DNA from: DATKPC01 sp035524275
GTDB lineage: Bacteria > Pseudomonadota > Gammaproteobacteria > Burkholderiales > Burkholderiaceae_F
Direction: 5' to 3'
Length of the DNA stretch: 45,442 nt
NCBI GenBank assembly: GCA_035524275.1
Contig: DATKPC010000052.1
Coordinates: 1-45,442, forward strand
The notes under the pieces are model-generated. The model was not told the origin of the DNA, searched no databases, and saw only the letters and a program-made list of their open reading frames with translations. Positions 15,631-23,954 of the stretch are shown here, piece by piece; the stretch's first letter is position 1; each line of letters opens with the position of its first letter. The position numbers and the translations under genes were made by a program.

Positions 15631-16401
15631 GTGAAGCGGATCGACGTGCATCGGGCCGAGTGCGGCTCCGCCCCCGCGGAGGTCGATGCGCGCCGCGGCG
15701 AGTCGGCGCGACAGGCGCTGATCGACGCCGGGGTCGACCTCTTCGGGCGCCTCGGGCCCGATGGCGCCACCACGCGCGACATCGCCGCCGCGGCGCGCCA
15801 GAACGTCGCCGCGATCCCGTATTACTTCGGCTCCAAGGACGGGCTTTACCGCGCCGTCGTGCAGTTCCTGCTCGACCGCGCGCTCCAGCGCAACCTGGGG
15901 CTGATCGAGGAAACCGAGGCGCTGCTGCAGGACGCGCGGGCGACGCCGGCTGCGCTGCTCAAGGCGCTGGCACGGGTCACCCGCGGCTACCTGGCGATCC
16001 TGACGCGCGACGACACGCTCGCGCTCGCGCGGATCATCACGCGCGAGCAGCTCGACCCGACCGCCGCATTCGACCTGTTCTACGTCGGCGCGATCTCGCG
16101 CGTCCACCGCTGCCTGGCGGGGCTGCTCGACCGCTACAGCGGGCTCGATCCGCAGGCCGACCCGGTCGCCAGCGTCCTGCGCGCGCACCTGCTGTTCGGA
16201 TCGATGCTCGGCTTCCGCGTGGCCGGAACGACGGCGATGCGCCGCGCCGGCTGGAGCGAGCTGGGCGCCGACGAGCTCGAACGGATCGTCCGGGTCGCGT
16301 GCGAACACTCCGAGATCTACGCGCGCGGCCTTCGTGCGCAGGCGCGTCGATCGCACGCCGCGGCGGCGCGTCGCGCCCCGATGGCGCCGCGCCGGCGCTG
16401 A
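15631..16401 (+). CDS. cecR: TetR-family regulator of the CecR (YbiH) type
   Basis: The 256-residue protein has an N-terminal TetR helix-turn-helix (about residues 24-70: ARQALIDAGVDLFGR, then DIAAAARQNVAAIPYYFGSK with recognition-helix signature). A C-terminal ligand-binding domain of the DUF1956 kind follows, with LARVTRGYLAILTRDD and REQLDPT. E. coli CecR controls ybiH-ybhGFSRL, and here the gene precedes ybhGFSR homologues in the same direction, which supports the name. The start is uncertain: GTG at 15631 is preferred because a TTG at 15613 lies inside the operator. Neither has a clear ribosome-binding site. The C-terminal 20 residues are Arg/Ala-rich. It likely represses its own operon through 15587-15617. 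Confidence 0.85.
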   Translation: MKRIDVHRAECGSAPAEVDARRGESARQALIDAGVDLFGRLGPDGATTRDIAAAARQNVAAIPYYFGSKDGLYRAVVQFLLDRALQRNLGLIEETEALLQDARATPAALLKALARVTRGYLAILTRDDTLALARIITREQLDPTAAFDLFYVGAISRVHRCLAGLLDRYSGLDPQADPVASVLRAHLLFGSMLGFRVAGTTAMRRAGWSELGADELERIVRVACEHSEIYARGLRAQARRSHAAAARRAPMAPRRR

Positions 16402-16412
16402 GGAACCTCCCG

Positions 16413-17417
16413 ATGCCCAACCCCTCCTCGATCCGCCGCGGCGTCCTGCTCGGCGCGCTCGCGATCGCCGTCGTGGCCGCGGCGTCGTACGCGGCCTACG
16501 TCCATTTCGTCGCGCCGCGTCCCGCGCTGCGCCTCTACGGCAACGTCGACATCCGCGACGTCAACCTGGCGTTCCGCGTCGCCGGCCGTGTCCAGCGCGT
16601 CCTGGTGGACGAGGGCGATGCCGTCCAGGCCGGGCAACGGGTCGCGGAACTCGATCCGGTGCCGGCGCAGCGCGATGTCGCCGAGGCGGCGGCGGCCGTC
16701 GAATCGTCCGACGCGCGGCTCGCGCTCCTCGTCGCCGGCAACCGCAAGGAGGACGTCGCCCAGGCGGCTGCGGCCGTCGACGAACGGCAGGCGGCGCTCG
16801 CCAACGCGGAGCAGGAGCTTGCGCGCGAGAACCGGCTCGCCGGCACCGGCGCGTCGACCGCCGAACGCCAGGAGCAGGCGCGTGCCGCCCGCGATCAGGC
16901 CTCGGCGCGGCTCGCCGCGGCGCGGCAGGCGCACGCGGAGCTGCAGCGCGGCTTTCGCCGCGAGGAGATCGCCGAGGCGCGCGCGAACCTGGAGCGGGCG
17001 AAGGCCGCCCTCGAGCAGGCGCGGCTGCGCCTCGACGACACGCGCCTCGCGGCGCCGTCGGCCGGCGTCGTGCTGACGCGCGCGATCGAGCCGGGCGCCA
17101 TGGTCGCGGCCGGCACCACGGTGCTCGTCGAGTCGCTGGTGCAACCGGTCTGGGTGCGCGCCTATGTCCGCGAAACCGAACTGGCCGCCGCGAAGCCGGG
17201 AACGCCGGTCGACGTCCGCGCCGACTCGCTCCCCGGGAAGGTCTACGGCGGCCGTGTCGGCTTCGTCTCGCCGACCGCGGAGTTCACGCCGAAGAGCGTC
17301 GAGACGCCCGACCTGCGCACCGACCTCGTCTACCGGCTGCGCATCGTCGTCGACGATCCCTCCGGCACGCTGCGCCAGGGGATGCCGGTCACGGTCGACT
17401 TGAAGCCGGCGGCGTGA
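16413..17417 (+). CDS. ybhG: HlyD-type periplasmic adaptor YbhG
   Basis: The 334-residue protein has one N-terminal membrane anchor (about 11-32), a biotinyl-lipoyl half (LYGNVDIRDVNLAFRVAGRV, then VDEGDAVQAGQRVAELDP), and a long coiled-coil hairpin (about 90-205) rich in Ala, Glu and Arg. The second lipoyl half has LAAPSAGVVLTRAIEPGAMV, and a beta-barrel domain follows. The adaptor links an inner-membrane ABC-2 exporter to an outer-membrane channel. GAGGAA precedes the ATG at 16413, 11 bp after cecR. Its stop overlaps a possible GTG start of ybhF. The length and the GNVDIRDVNLAFRVAGRV motif match the YbhG/YiaV branch. Confidence 0.92.
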   Translation: MPNPSSIRRGVLLGALAIAVVAAASYAAYVHFVAPRPALRLYGNVDIRDVNLAFRVAGRVQRVLVDEGDAVQAGQRVAELDPVPAQRDVAEAAAAVESSDARLALLVAGNRKEDVAQAAAAVDERQAALANAEQELARENRLAGTGASTAERQEQARAARDQASARLAAARQAHAELQRGFRREEIAEARANLERAKAALEQARLRLDDTRLAAPSAGVVLTRAIEPGAMVAAGTTVLVESLVQPVWVRAYVRETELAAAKPGTPVDVRADSLPGKVYGGRVGFVSPTAEFTPKSVETPDLRTDLVYRLRIVVDDPSGTLRQGMPVTVDLKPAA

Positions 17418-17431
17418 CGTCCCGCGAAGCG

Positions 17432-19198
17432 ATGGACGCCACCGCCGTCGCGATCCGGTTGGACGCGGTCGAGCGCCGCTTCGGCGGCATCGTCGCGCTG
17501 AGAGGCATCTCCGTCGACGTCCGGCGCGGCATCATCACCGGGCTCGTCGGCCCCGACGGCGCGGGGAAGACGACGCTGATGCGCCTGATGGCCGGCCTGC
17601 TGGCCGCCGATGGCGGCAGCCTTCGCGTCGAAGGCTGCGATCCGGTTCGCGAGGGCGATGCGTTGCGCGCCCGCCTCGGCTACATGCCGCAGAAATTCGG
17701 CCTCTACGAGGACCTCAGCGTGCAGGAGAACCTCGACCTGTACGCCGACCTGCGCGGCGTCGTCGGCGCCGCGCGCGCCGCGCGGCTGGCGCGGCTGCTG
17801 CAGTTCACCGACCTCGCGCCGTTCACGGCGCGGATGGCCGGCAAGCTTTCCGGCGGCATGAAGCAGAAGCTGGGCCTCGCCTGCGCGCTGCTCGGAGACC
17901 CGCGGATCCTGCTGCTCGACGAGCCCAGCGTCGGCGTCGATCCGATCTCGCGCCGCGAGCTGTGGAAGATCGTGCGCGAGCTCTGCGCCGGCGGGATGAC
18001 GGTGCTGTGGAGCACCTCGTACCTCGACGAGGCCGAACTCTGCGACGAGGTGCTTCTCCTGAGCGAAGGCGAGTTGAAGTTCGGCGGGCGCCCGGCGGAC
18101 CTCACGGCGCGCCTCGAGGGCCGGGTGATCCAGGTGCGCGACGCCGACGGCAATCGCCGGCGCGTGCTGCAGCGTGCGCTGCGGCTGCCGGGCGTCATCG
18201 ATGGCGTCATCCAGGGCCACGCCGTGCGGCTCGTCTTGCGCGACCGCGCGGCGCGCCCCGACGTCGCGGCGCTGCAGGCGGGGCCGGCCGCGCGCCTGGT
18301 CGACGTGAAGCCGCGCTTCGAGGACGCGTTCATCGACCTGCTGGGGGGCGGCCCGGGCGGCGACTCGGTGCTCGCCGGCGTCATGGCGCCGGTCGCCGAC
18401 GGCAAGCCCGGCGAGGCGGTGATCGAAGCGAGCCACCTGACGCGGCGCTTCGGCGACTTCACCGCCGCGGACGACATCACGTTCGCGGTGCGGCGCGGCG
18501 AGATCTTCGGCCTCCTCGGCCCCAACGGCGCCGGCAAGTCGACGACCTTCAAGATGATGTGCGGCCTGCTGGCACCCAGCGCGGGCCGTGCCGCGGTGAT
18601 GGGCATCGACCTGAAGTCGAGCGCGAGCCGGGCGCGCCAGCGCCTCGGCTACATGGCGCAGAAGTTCTCCCTCTACGGGCGCCTCAGCGTCCGGCAGAAC
18701 CTGGAGTTCTTCTCGGGCGTCTACGGCCTCGCCGGACGCGCGCAGCGCGCGCGCATCGCCGAGATGGTCGAGGCCTTCGACCTCGCCCGCTACGTCGACG
18801 ACCCGGCCGAGACGCTCGCGCTCGGGTACAAGCAGCGCCTCGCGCTCGCCTGCGCGATCATGCACGAGCCCGCGGTCCTGTTTCTCGACGAGCCGACCTC
18901 GGGCGTGGACCCGATCACGCGCCGCGAGTTCTGGACCCATATCAACGGCGTCGTGGACAAGGGCGTGACGGTCATCGTCACGACGCACTTCATGGACGAG
19001 GCGGAATATTGCGACCGCATCGGCCTCGTCTATCGCGGCCAGCTGATCGCCGCCGGGACCCCGGACGCGCTGAAGGACAGCGTCGTCGCGCCCGGGCGCG
19101 CCGAGCCGACGATGGAGGACGCGTTCATCGAGCTCGTCGAGCGCCGCGATCGCCAGGCTGCGGCGGGCGCCGGTGCGACGGGGGCGCGGCATGCGTGA
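17432..19198 (+). CDS. ybhF: ABC transporter ATPase with two fused nucleotide-binding domains, YbhF
   Basis: The 588-residue protein contains two complete ABC ATPases in one chain. The first has Walker A GPDGAGKT at 40-47 (Asp where Asn is usual), LSGGMKQK near 139 and DEPSVGVDP near 162. The second has GPNGAGKS from 363, a degenerate signature LALGYKQR near 462 and DEPTSGVDP near 486. The two unusual motifs are, from memory, also seen in E. coli YbhF, so they are likely family traits rather than damage. The ATG at 17432 is used; a GTG at 17414 overlaps the ybhG stop and is equally possible. The gene overlaps ybhS by 8 bp. It powers the YbhS/YbhR permease pair. Confidence 0.93.
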   Translation: MDATAVAIRLDAVERRFGGIVALRGISVDVRRGIITGLVGPDGAGKTTLMRLMAGLLAADGGSLRVEGCDPVREGDALRARLGYMPQKFGLYEDLSVQENLDLYADLRGVVGAARAARLARLLQFTDLAPFTARMAGKLSGGMKQKLGLACALLGDPRILLLDEPSVGVDPISRRELWKIVRELCAGGMTVLWSTSYLDEAELCDEVLLLSEGELKFGGRPADLTARLEGRVIQVRDADGNRRRVLQRALRLPGVIDGVIQGHAVRLVLRDRAARPDVAALQAGPAARLVDVKPRFEDAFIDLLGGGPGGDSVLAGVMAPVADGKPGEAVIEASHLTRRFGDFTAADDITFAVRRGEIFGLLGPNGAGKSTTFKMMCGLLAPSAGRAAVMGIDLKSSASRARQRLGYMAQKFSLYGRLSVRQNLEFFSGVYGLAGRAQRARIAEMVEAFDLARYVDDPAETLALGYKQRLALACAIMHEPAVLFLDEPTSGVDPITRREFWTHINGVVDKGVTVIVTTHFMDEAEYCDRIGLVYRGQLIAAGTPDALKDSVVAPGRAEPTMEDAFIELVERRDRQAAAGAGATGARHA

Positions 19199-20312
19199 TG
19201 CGCTGCGCCGTACCGTCGCGCTCTCGCGCAAGGAGTTCTACCAGATCGTCCGCGACCCCAGCAGCATCCTGATCGCGTTCGTCCTGCCGTTGATCCTGAT
19301 CTTCATCTTCGGCTACGGGATCAACCTCGATTCCCTCCATATCCGCATCGCGCTCGTCCTCGAGGACCGCGGCCCGGAGGCGGCGCGCCTCGCCAGCGCT
19401 TTCGCCGACTCGCCGGGCATCCAGGCGCTGGCGTTCGCCCGGCGCGAGGACGCGGAGCGCGCGCTGGTCGCCGGCGGTGCGCGCGGCGTCGTCGTCATCC
19501 ACAACGACTTTGCCGCGGCGCTGGCGCGCGGCGACCGGCCGCCGGTCCAGGTGATCACCGACGGTACCGACCCGAACACCGCGTCGTTCGTCGCGGCGTC
19601 GGCCGAAGGGGCGTGGGCCCGCTGGCTCGAGGCGCGGCGCGAGGAGACGGCGCTTCCGGCGGCTGCGGTCATCGACACCGAGCCGCGCTATTGGTACAAC
19701 CCGGCGGCGATCAGCCGCTATTTCCTGATCCCCGGCTCGATCGTCATCATCATGACCGTCGTCGGCGCGCTGCTCACGTCGCTGGTCGTCGCGCGCGAAT
19801 GGGAACGCGGCACGATGGAGGCGCTGCTGTCGACGCCGGTGACGCGAACCGAGTTCCTGCTGTCGAAGCTGATCCCGTATTACCTGCTGGGCATGGCCTC
19901 GATGGCGGTGTGCTGGACCGCCGCGGTGACGATCCTCGGCGCGCCGTTCCGCGGCTCGGTCGCCGTGCTGGCCGCGATCACGACGCTTTTCCTCGGCGGC
20001 GCGCTCGGGCTGGGCCTCGTGCTGTCGACCGCGCTGCGCAACCAGTTCAACGCGGCCCAGGCGGCGCTGAACATCGCGTTCCTCCCGGCGGTGATGCTCT
20101 CCGGCTTCGCCTTCGAGATCAGCAGCATGCCCGCCCCGGTCCGCGCGGTCACCTACCTGCTGCCGGCGCGCTACTTCGTCAGTTCGATGCACACGCTGTT
20201 CCTCGCCGGCAACGTCGCGAGCGTGCTCGTCCGCAACGGCCTCTACATGCTGGTCGCCGCGATCGTGCTGCTGGGCTGGACCGCCCGGTTGACGCGGCGG
20301 CGCCTCGACTAG
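19191..20312 (+). CDS. ybhS: ABC-2 type permease YbhS
   Basis: The 373-residue membrane protein has one helix near the N-terminus (about 25-47: LIAFVLPLILIFIFGYGINL), a large extracytoplasmic domain (about 48-175), and five or so helices after residue 180 with the ABC-2 pattern EWERGTMEALLSTPVTRTEF. The start ATG at 19191 lies inside the ybhF end. In E. coli YbhS and YbhR form a heterodimeric permease that exports cations or drugs; the actual substrate here is unknown. The gene is 10 bp from ybhR. Confidence 0.92.
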   Translation: MRDALRRTVALSRKEFYQIVRDPSSILIAFVLPLILIFIFGYGINLDSLHIRIALVLEDRGPEAARLASAFADSPGIQALAFARREDAERALVAGGARGVVVIHNDFAAALARGDRPPVQVITDGTDPNTASFVAASAEGAWARWLEARREETALPAAAVIDTEPRYWYNPAAISRYFLIPGSIVIIMTVVGALLTSLVVAREWERGTMEALLSTPVTRTEFLLSKLIPYYLLGMASMAVCWTAAVTILGAPFRGSVAVLAAITTLFLGGALGLGLVLSTALRNQFNAAQAALNIAFLPAVMLSGFAFEISSMPAPVRAVTYLLPARYFVSSMHTLFLAGNVASVLVRNGLYMLVAAIVLLGWTARLTRRRLD

Positions 20313-20322
20313 CGGGCCGGCG

Positions 20323-21423
20323 ATGCTGATCCTCCATCGTCTCGTGACGCTGATCCGCAAGGAGCTGCAGGCGCAGCTGCGCGATCCGCAGAGCCGCCGG
20401 CTGCTGCTGATGCCGGTGCTGCTGCAGCTGCTGCTGTTCCCGTTCGCGGCGACGCTCGAGGTCAAGAACAACACGCTCGCGGTCCACGACCTCGACGGCG
20501 GCGCGGCGGCCACCGAGCTCGTGCAGCGCTTCGCGCAGGCGCGCGCCTTTCCGCGGCTCGTCCGGCTGCATGGCGACGGCGAGGTGCGCGAGGTCCTGGA
20601 TGACCAGCGCGCGCTGCTGGTGGTGCAGTTCCCGGCCGACTTCTCCCGCGCCGTCGCCGCCGGCCGCCCGGCACGCCTGCAGGTCCTGCTCGACGGGCGG
20701 CGCTCGAACGCGGCGCAGGTCGCCTACGGCTACGTGCAGGACATCGTCGCCGGCTATGCCGCCGAGCGCGGCCTCGGGCCGCCGAGCGTGATCGCGCTGC
20801 GCCACTGGTTCAATCCCAACCTCGACAGCAAGTGGTACCTGCTGCCGGGCCTGGTCGCGATCATCACGACGCTGGGCTGCATGATCGTCACCGCGATGTC
20901 GGTCGCGCGCGAGCGCGAGGAGGGCACTTTCGAGCAACTGCTCGTCTCGCCCTTGACGCCGGCGCTGATCATGGTCGGCAAGGCGGTGCCGGCGCTGATC
21001 ATCGCGGTCGTGCAGGCGAGCATCATCCTCGCCGGGGCGATGTACGCGTACCGGATCCCGTTCCAGGGATCGATCCCGCTGCTCTATGCCGGGATCCTCC
21101 TTTACGGCGTCGCACTGGTCGGCATCGGTTTGCTCATCTCGTCGCTGTGCTCGACGCAGCAGCAGGCGTTCCTGGGCGTCTTCGGCTTCCTGATGCCGGC
21201 GATCCTGCTGTCCGGGTTCCTGTCGCCGATCGAGAACATGCCGGAGCCGCTGCGGTCGATGACATGGCTCGACCCGGTGCGCCATTTTCTCGTCGTCTCG
21301 CGCGGCCTCTACCTCAAGGGCTTCGATCCGCACCTCGTCGCGATCAACTGCTGGCCGCTGCTCGTGATCGCCGCCGTCTCGCTGTCGCTCGCGTACGTCA
21401 TCTTCGTCTGGAGGAGCCAATGA
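20323..21423 (+). CDS. ybhR: ABC-2 type permease YbhR
   Basis: The 366-residue paralogue of ybhS has the same layout: an N-terminal helix (about 22-42), an extracytoplasmic part (43-175), then about five helices with REREEGTFEQLLVSPLTPAL, the family's hallmark stretch between helices two and three. It ends on the helix LLVIAAVSLSLAYVIFVWRS. It pairs with YbhS in the membrane. Its stop codon overlaps the start of the outer-membrane factor gene (ATGA), so the proteins are probably made in a fixed ratio. Confidence 0.92.
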   Translation: MLILHRLVTLIRKELQAQLRDPQSRRLLLMPVLLQLLLFPFAATLEVKNNTLAVHDLDGGAAATELVQRFAQARAFPRLVRLHGDGEVREVLDDQRALLVVQFPADFSRAVAAGRPARLQVLLDGRRSNAAQVAYGYVQDIVAGYAAERGLGPPSVIALRHWFNPNLDSKWYLLPGLVAIITTLGCMIVTAMSVAREREEGTFEQLLVSPLTPALIMVGKAVPALIIAVVQASIILAGAMYAYRIPFQGSIPLLYAGILLYGVALVGIGLLISSLCSTQQQAFLGVFGFLMPAILLSGFLSPIENMPEPLRSMTWLDPVRHFLVVSRGLYLKGFDPHLVAINCWPLLVIAAVSLSLAYVIFVWRSQ

Positions 21424-22910
21424 ACCTGCGCATCCGCCGCGGCGCGTCGCGCGCGGCCGGCGCGCTGCTGGCGCTGCCGGCGGCGCTGCTCGGCTGCGCC
21501 GCCGGCCCGGACTACCGCGTGCCGCCGACGCCGCTGCCGGCGCGCTTCCTCGCGCCGGGCGACGCCTACGAGCAGGGCGCACCGGAGCGCCGCTGGTGGA
21601 CGCTGTTCTCGGACGACAACCTGGCGGCGCTCGTCGAGCGTGCGACCGGTGGCGCGTCCCTCGACGTCCAGGCCGCCGAAGCCCGCATCCGCGAGGCCCG
21701 TGCCGAACTCGGCGTCGCCGGCGCGATCGCGCTGCCGAGCGTCTCGGCCAGCGCGCGGGTCTCGCGCGACAAGGTGAGCCGCGACGGCGAGCTCTTCGCC
21801 AACGTGCCGTTGCCGAATCCGCAGACGCTCTTCACCGACTACCGCGCCGGCTTCGACGCCTCATGGGAGCCGGACCTGTTCGGACGCGCCCGCCGGACGG
21901 TCGAGGCCGCCTCGGCCCGGCTGCAGGGCGCGCAGGCGAGCGCGGCCGACGTCCGGATCGCGGTCGCGGCGGAAGTCGCGTCGACCTACGTGCAGTTGCG
22001 CGTCGCCGAAGCCCGCACGGCGCTGGCCGAGGCGGACCGCGACGCGCTGGCGGAAACGGCGCGTCTCGTGCAGTTGCGCGTCGACGCCGGCTCGGCGTCG
22101 TTGCTGGAGCGGCGGCGATCCCGCGCTGCCGTCGAGGTGCAGGAAGCCGCGATCGAGCGGCTGCGCGCCGAGCGCATGGCCGCGCGCGACGCGCTCGCGG
22201 TGCTTCTCGGGATGCTGCCCGCCGAAACCGAATCGCTGCTGCAGCCGGGGCGCCCGATCCCGACGGTCGACGCCGGCCGCATCGACGTCGGCCTGCCGTC
22301 GGAGCTGCTGCAGCGGCGTGCCGACGTGCGGCGCGCCGAGCGCGACCTGGCGGCCGCCAACGCGGAGATCGGCGTCGCGGCCGCGGACCTGTACCCGCGC
22401 TTCCAGCTCGTCGCCAGCCTCGGGTTCGACGCGATCCATCCGGGCGATTTCGGCAGCGGCGCGAGCCGGGCGTGGTCGCTCGCGCCGATCGTCAGCCTGC
22501 CGCTGTTCGATCGCGGCCGGCTGAAGTCGGAGGTCGCGGCCCGCGAGGCGGCCCGCGACGCGGCCATCGCGGCGTACCGGCGAGCCGTTCTGCGGGCGCT
22601 GGGCGATGCCGAGACCGCGATGATCCGCTACGGCAGCGAGCGCGCACGCGTCGCGCGGCTGCGCGCCGCCGCGGAGGAATTGCGCGATACCGCAGCGCTC
22701 GCGCGCACGCAGTACGATGCCGGCCGCGCCTCGCTCGTCGACGTGCTCGACGTCGAGCGGCAGGCGCGCGCCGCCGCCGACCAGCTCGCCGACGCCGAGG
22801 GCGGCGCGGCGACGCAGCTCGTTGCGCTGTACAAGGCGCTCGGCGGCGGCTGGGCCGACGACGGCGCGGCCGCCGGCCGGGCGCCGGCCACACCGGAGAT
22901 CGATCGATGA
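21420..22910 (+). CDS. NodT/OprM-family outer-membrane factor lipoprotein
   Basis: The 496-residue protein is an outer-membrane efflux channel subunit. The lipobox LLGC ends at Cys26 and is followed by AAGPDYRVPP, the classic opening of this family. Two TolC-like repeats follow, with WWTLFSDDNLAALVERA, FDASWEPDLFGRARRTVEAA, a central LPSELLQRRADVRRAERDLAAAN and a late YDAGRASLVDVLDVERQA. GAGGAG precedes the ATG at 21420, which overlaps the ybhR stop. Including the channel in the operon makes the exporter self-sufficient, while the E. coli ybh operon has no such gene. It overlaps the next gene by 4 bp (ATGA). Confidence 0.94.
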   Translation: MNLRIRRGASRAAGALLALPAALLGCAAGPDYRVPPTPLPARFLAPGDAYEQGAPERRWWTLFSDDNLAALVERATGGASLDVQAAEARIREARAELGVAGAIALPSVSASARVSRDKVSRDGELFANVPLPNPQTLFTDYRAGFDASWEPDLFGRARRTVEAASARLQGAQASAADVRIAVAAEVASTYVQLRVAEARTALAEADRDALAETARLVQLRVDAGSASLLERRRSRAAVEVQEAAIERLRAERMAARDALAVLLGMLPAETESLLQPGRPIPTVDAGRIDVGLPSELLQRRADVRRAERDLAAANAEIGVAAADLYPRFQLVASLGFDAIHPGDFGSGASRAWSLAPIVSLPLFDRGRLKSEVAAREAARDAAIAAYRRAVLRALGDAETAMIRYGSERARVARLRAAAEELRDTAALARTQYDAGRASLVDVLDVERQARAAADQLADAEGGAATQLVALYKALGGGWADDGAAAGRAPATPEIDR

Positions 22911-23809
22911 GCACGCCGCCCTTGACCCCCGGACTCAGCGGGGATCGCGTGACGCTCGACAGCCGCGCGGGCACGCTGAGTGTCTACGTGGCCGGCGGCG
23001 GTCCGCCGCTGCTGCTCGTGCACAGCGTCAACGCCGCAGCGTGCGCGGCCGAGGTCCGCCCGCTGCATGAGCACTATCGCGCGACGCGGACGGTCTACTC
23101 GATCGACCTGCCGGGATTCGGATTCTCCGAGCGCTCCGATCGCGCCTACACGCCGCGGCTGATGGTCGACGCGATCCTCGCGCTGCGGGACCTGGTCGCG
23201 AGCCGCCACGGGCCGGCCGCCGTCGATGCGCTGGCGCTGTCGCTCGGCTGCGAGTTCCTCGCCCGCGCCGCGCTCGAGAGCCACGGCGCGTTCCGGACCC
23301 TCGCGCTCGTCAGTCCGACCGGGTTCGAGGGGCGGCGCGATCGGCGCGGGCCGGCCGGCGCGACGCTGCTCAAGCCGGGATTGCTGCGCGCGTTGCGCGG
23401 CCCGGGCTGGGGAGGACCGCTGTTCCGGGCGCTGACGCGACCGGCGGTCATCCGCTTCTTCCTCGAGAAGACGTGGGGTGGGCCGGCGATCGACGAGGAG
23501 CTCTGGCGCTACGACGTGCTCACGACGCGGCAGCCCGGCGCCGAGTTCGCGCCGCTGCATTTCCTCGCCGGCGGGCTGTTCAGCGCCGACGCGCAGCTCG
23601 TCTACGAGCAGCTTTCGCTGCCGGTCTGGATGGCCCACGGGGTCCGCGGCGACTTCACCGACTATCGCGCGAAGTCGATCGTCGAAGGCAAGCCGAACTG
23701 GCGCATCGACGTGTTCCAGGCCGGTGCGCTGCCCCATTTCGAGAGGCTGCCGGAGTTCGTCGCGGCCTACGACGCTTTCCTGGCGGGCGCGTCTCGCGCC
23801 GCGCCGTAG
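22907..23809 (+). CDS. Alpha/beta hydrolase
   Basis: The 300-residue protein has the alpha/beta hydrolase layout. An oxyanion-region HSVNAA comes where family members have HG, followed by DLPGFGFSERSDRAYTP. The nucleophile elbow is LSLGCE with Ser112; the first position is Ala rather than Gly. An acid, Asp249 (HGVRGDFTD), and the final His277 (GALPHFERLPE) complete a triad. No signal peptide is present, so it is cytoplasmic. The substrate is unknown. It is the last gene of the ybh operon, joined by an ATGA overlap to the channel gene, so it may process a compound handled by the exporter; this is inference from position. Confidence 0.85.
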   Translation: MSTPPLTPGLSGDRVTLDSRAGTLSVYVAGGGPPLLLVHSVNAAACAAEVRPLHEHYRATRTVYSIDLPGFGFSERSDRAYTPRLMVDAILALRDLVASRHGPAAVDALALSLGCEFLARAALESHGAFRTLALVSPTGFEGRRDRRGPAGATLLKPGLLRALRGPGWGGPLFRALTRPAVIRFFLEKTWGGPAIDEELWRYDVLTTRQPGAEFAPLHFLAGGLFSADAQLVYEQLSLPVWMAHGVRGDFTDYRAKSIVEGKPNWRIDVFQAGALPHFERLPEFVAAYDAFLAGASRAAP

Positions 23810-23817
23810 GCAGGGGA

Positions 23818-23949
23818 GGCCCTCTCCCCCTCCCCTCTCCCGCTTCGCGGGCGAGGGGCGTCTCGGCGTCAGCCGTTTGGCGACGTTTCCATATTCGACG
23901 GCGGATCGCCCCTCGCCCGCGAAGCGGGAGAGGGGAGGGGGAGAGGGCC
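23818..23949. repeat. Complete long inverted repeat between convergent genes
   Basis: A left arm at 23818-23860 and a right arm at 23907-23949 are perfect reverse complements over 43 bp with a 46-bp spacer. Each arm itself contains a small internal palindrome, CCCGCTTCGCGGG. The element fills the gap between the hydrolase stop (23809) and the stop of the convergent sugar transferase (23955), leaving 8 and 5 bp. It can act as a bidirectional transcription barrier. Its arm recurs at 37-80, 31054-31186 and 43447-43490. Confidence 0.95.
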
Positions 23950-23954
23950 GCCCT

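Noticed and set aside
18817..18840. Degenerate second signature of YbhF as a sign of gene decay
   Set aside because: From family knowledge, YbhF-type proteins normally have a similar altered signature, and the rest of the domain is intact.
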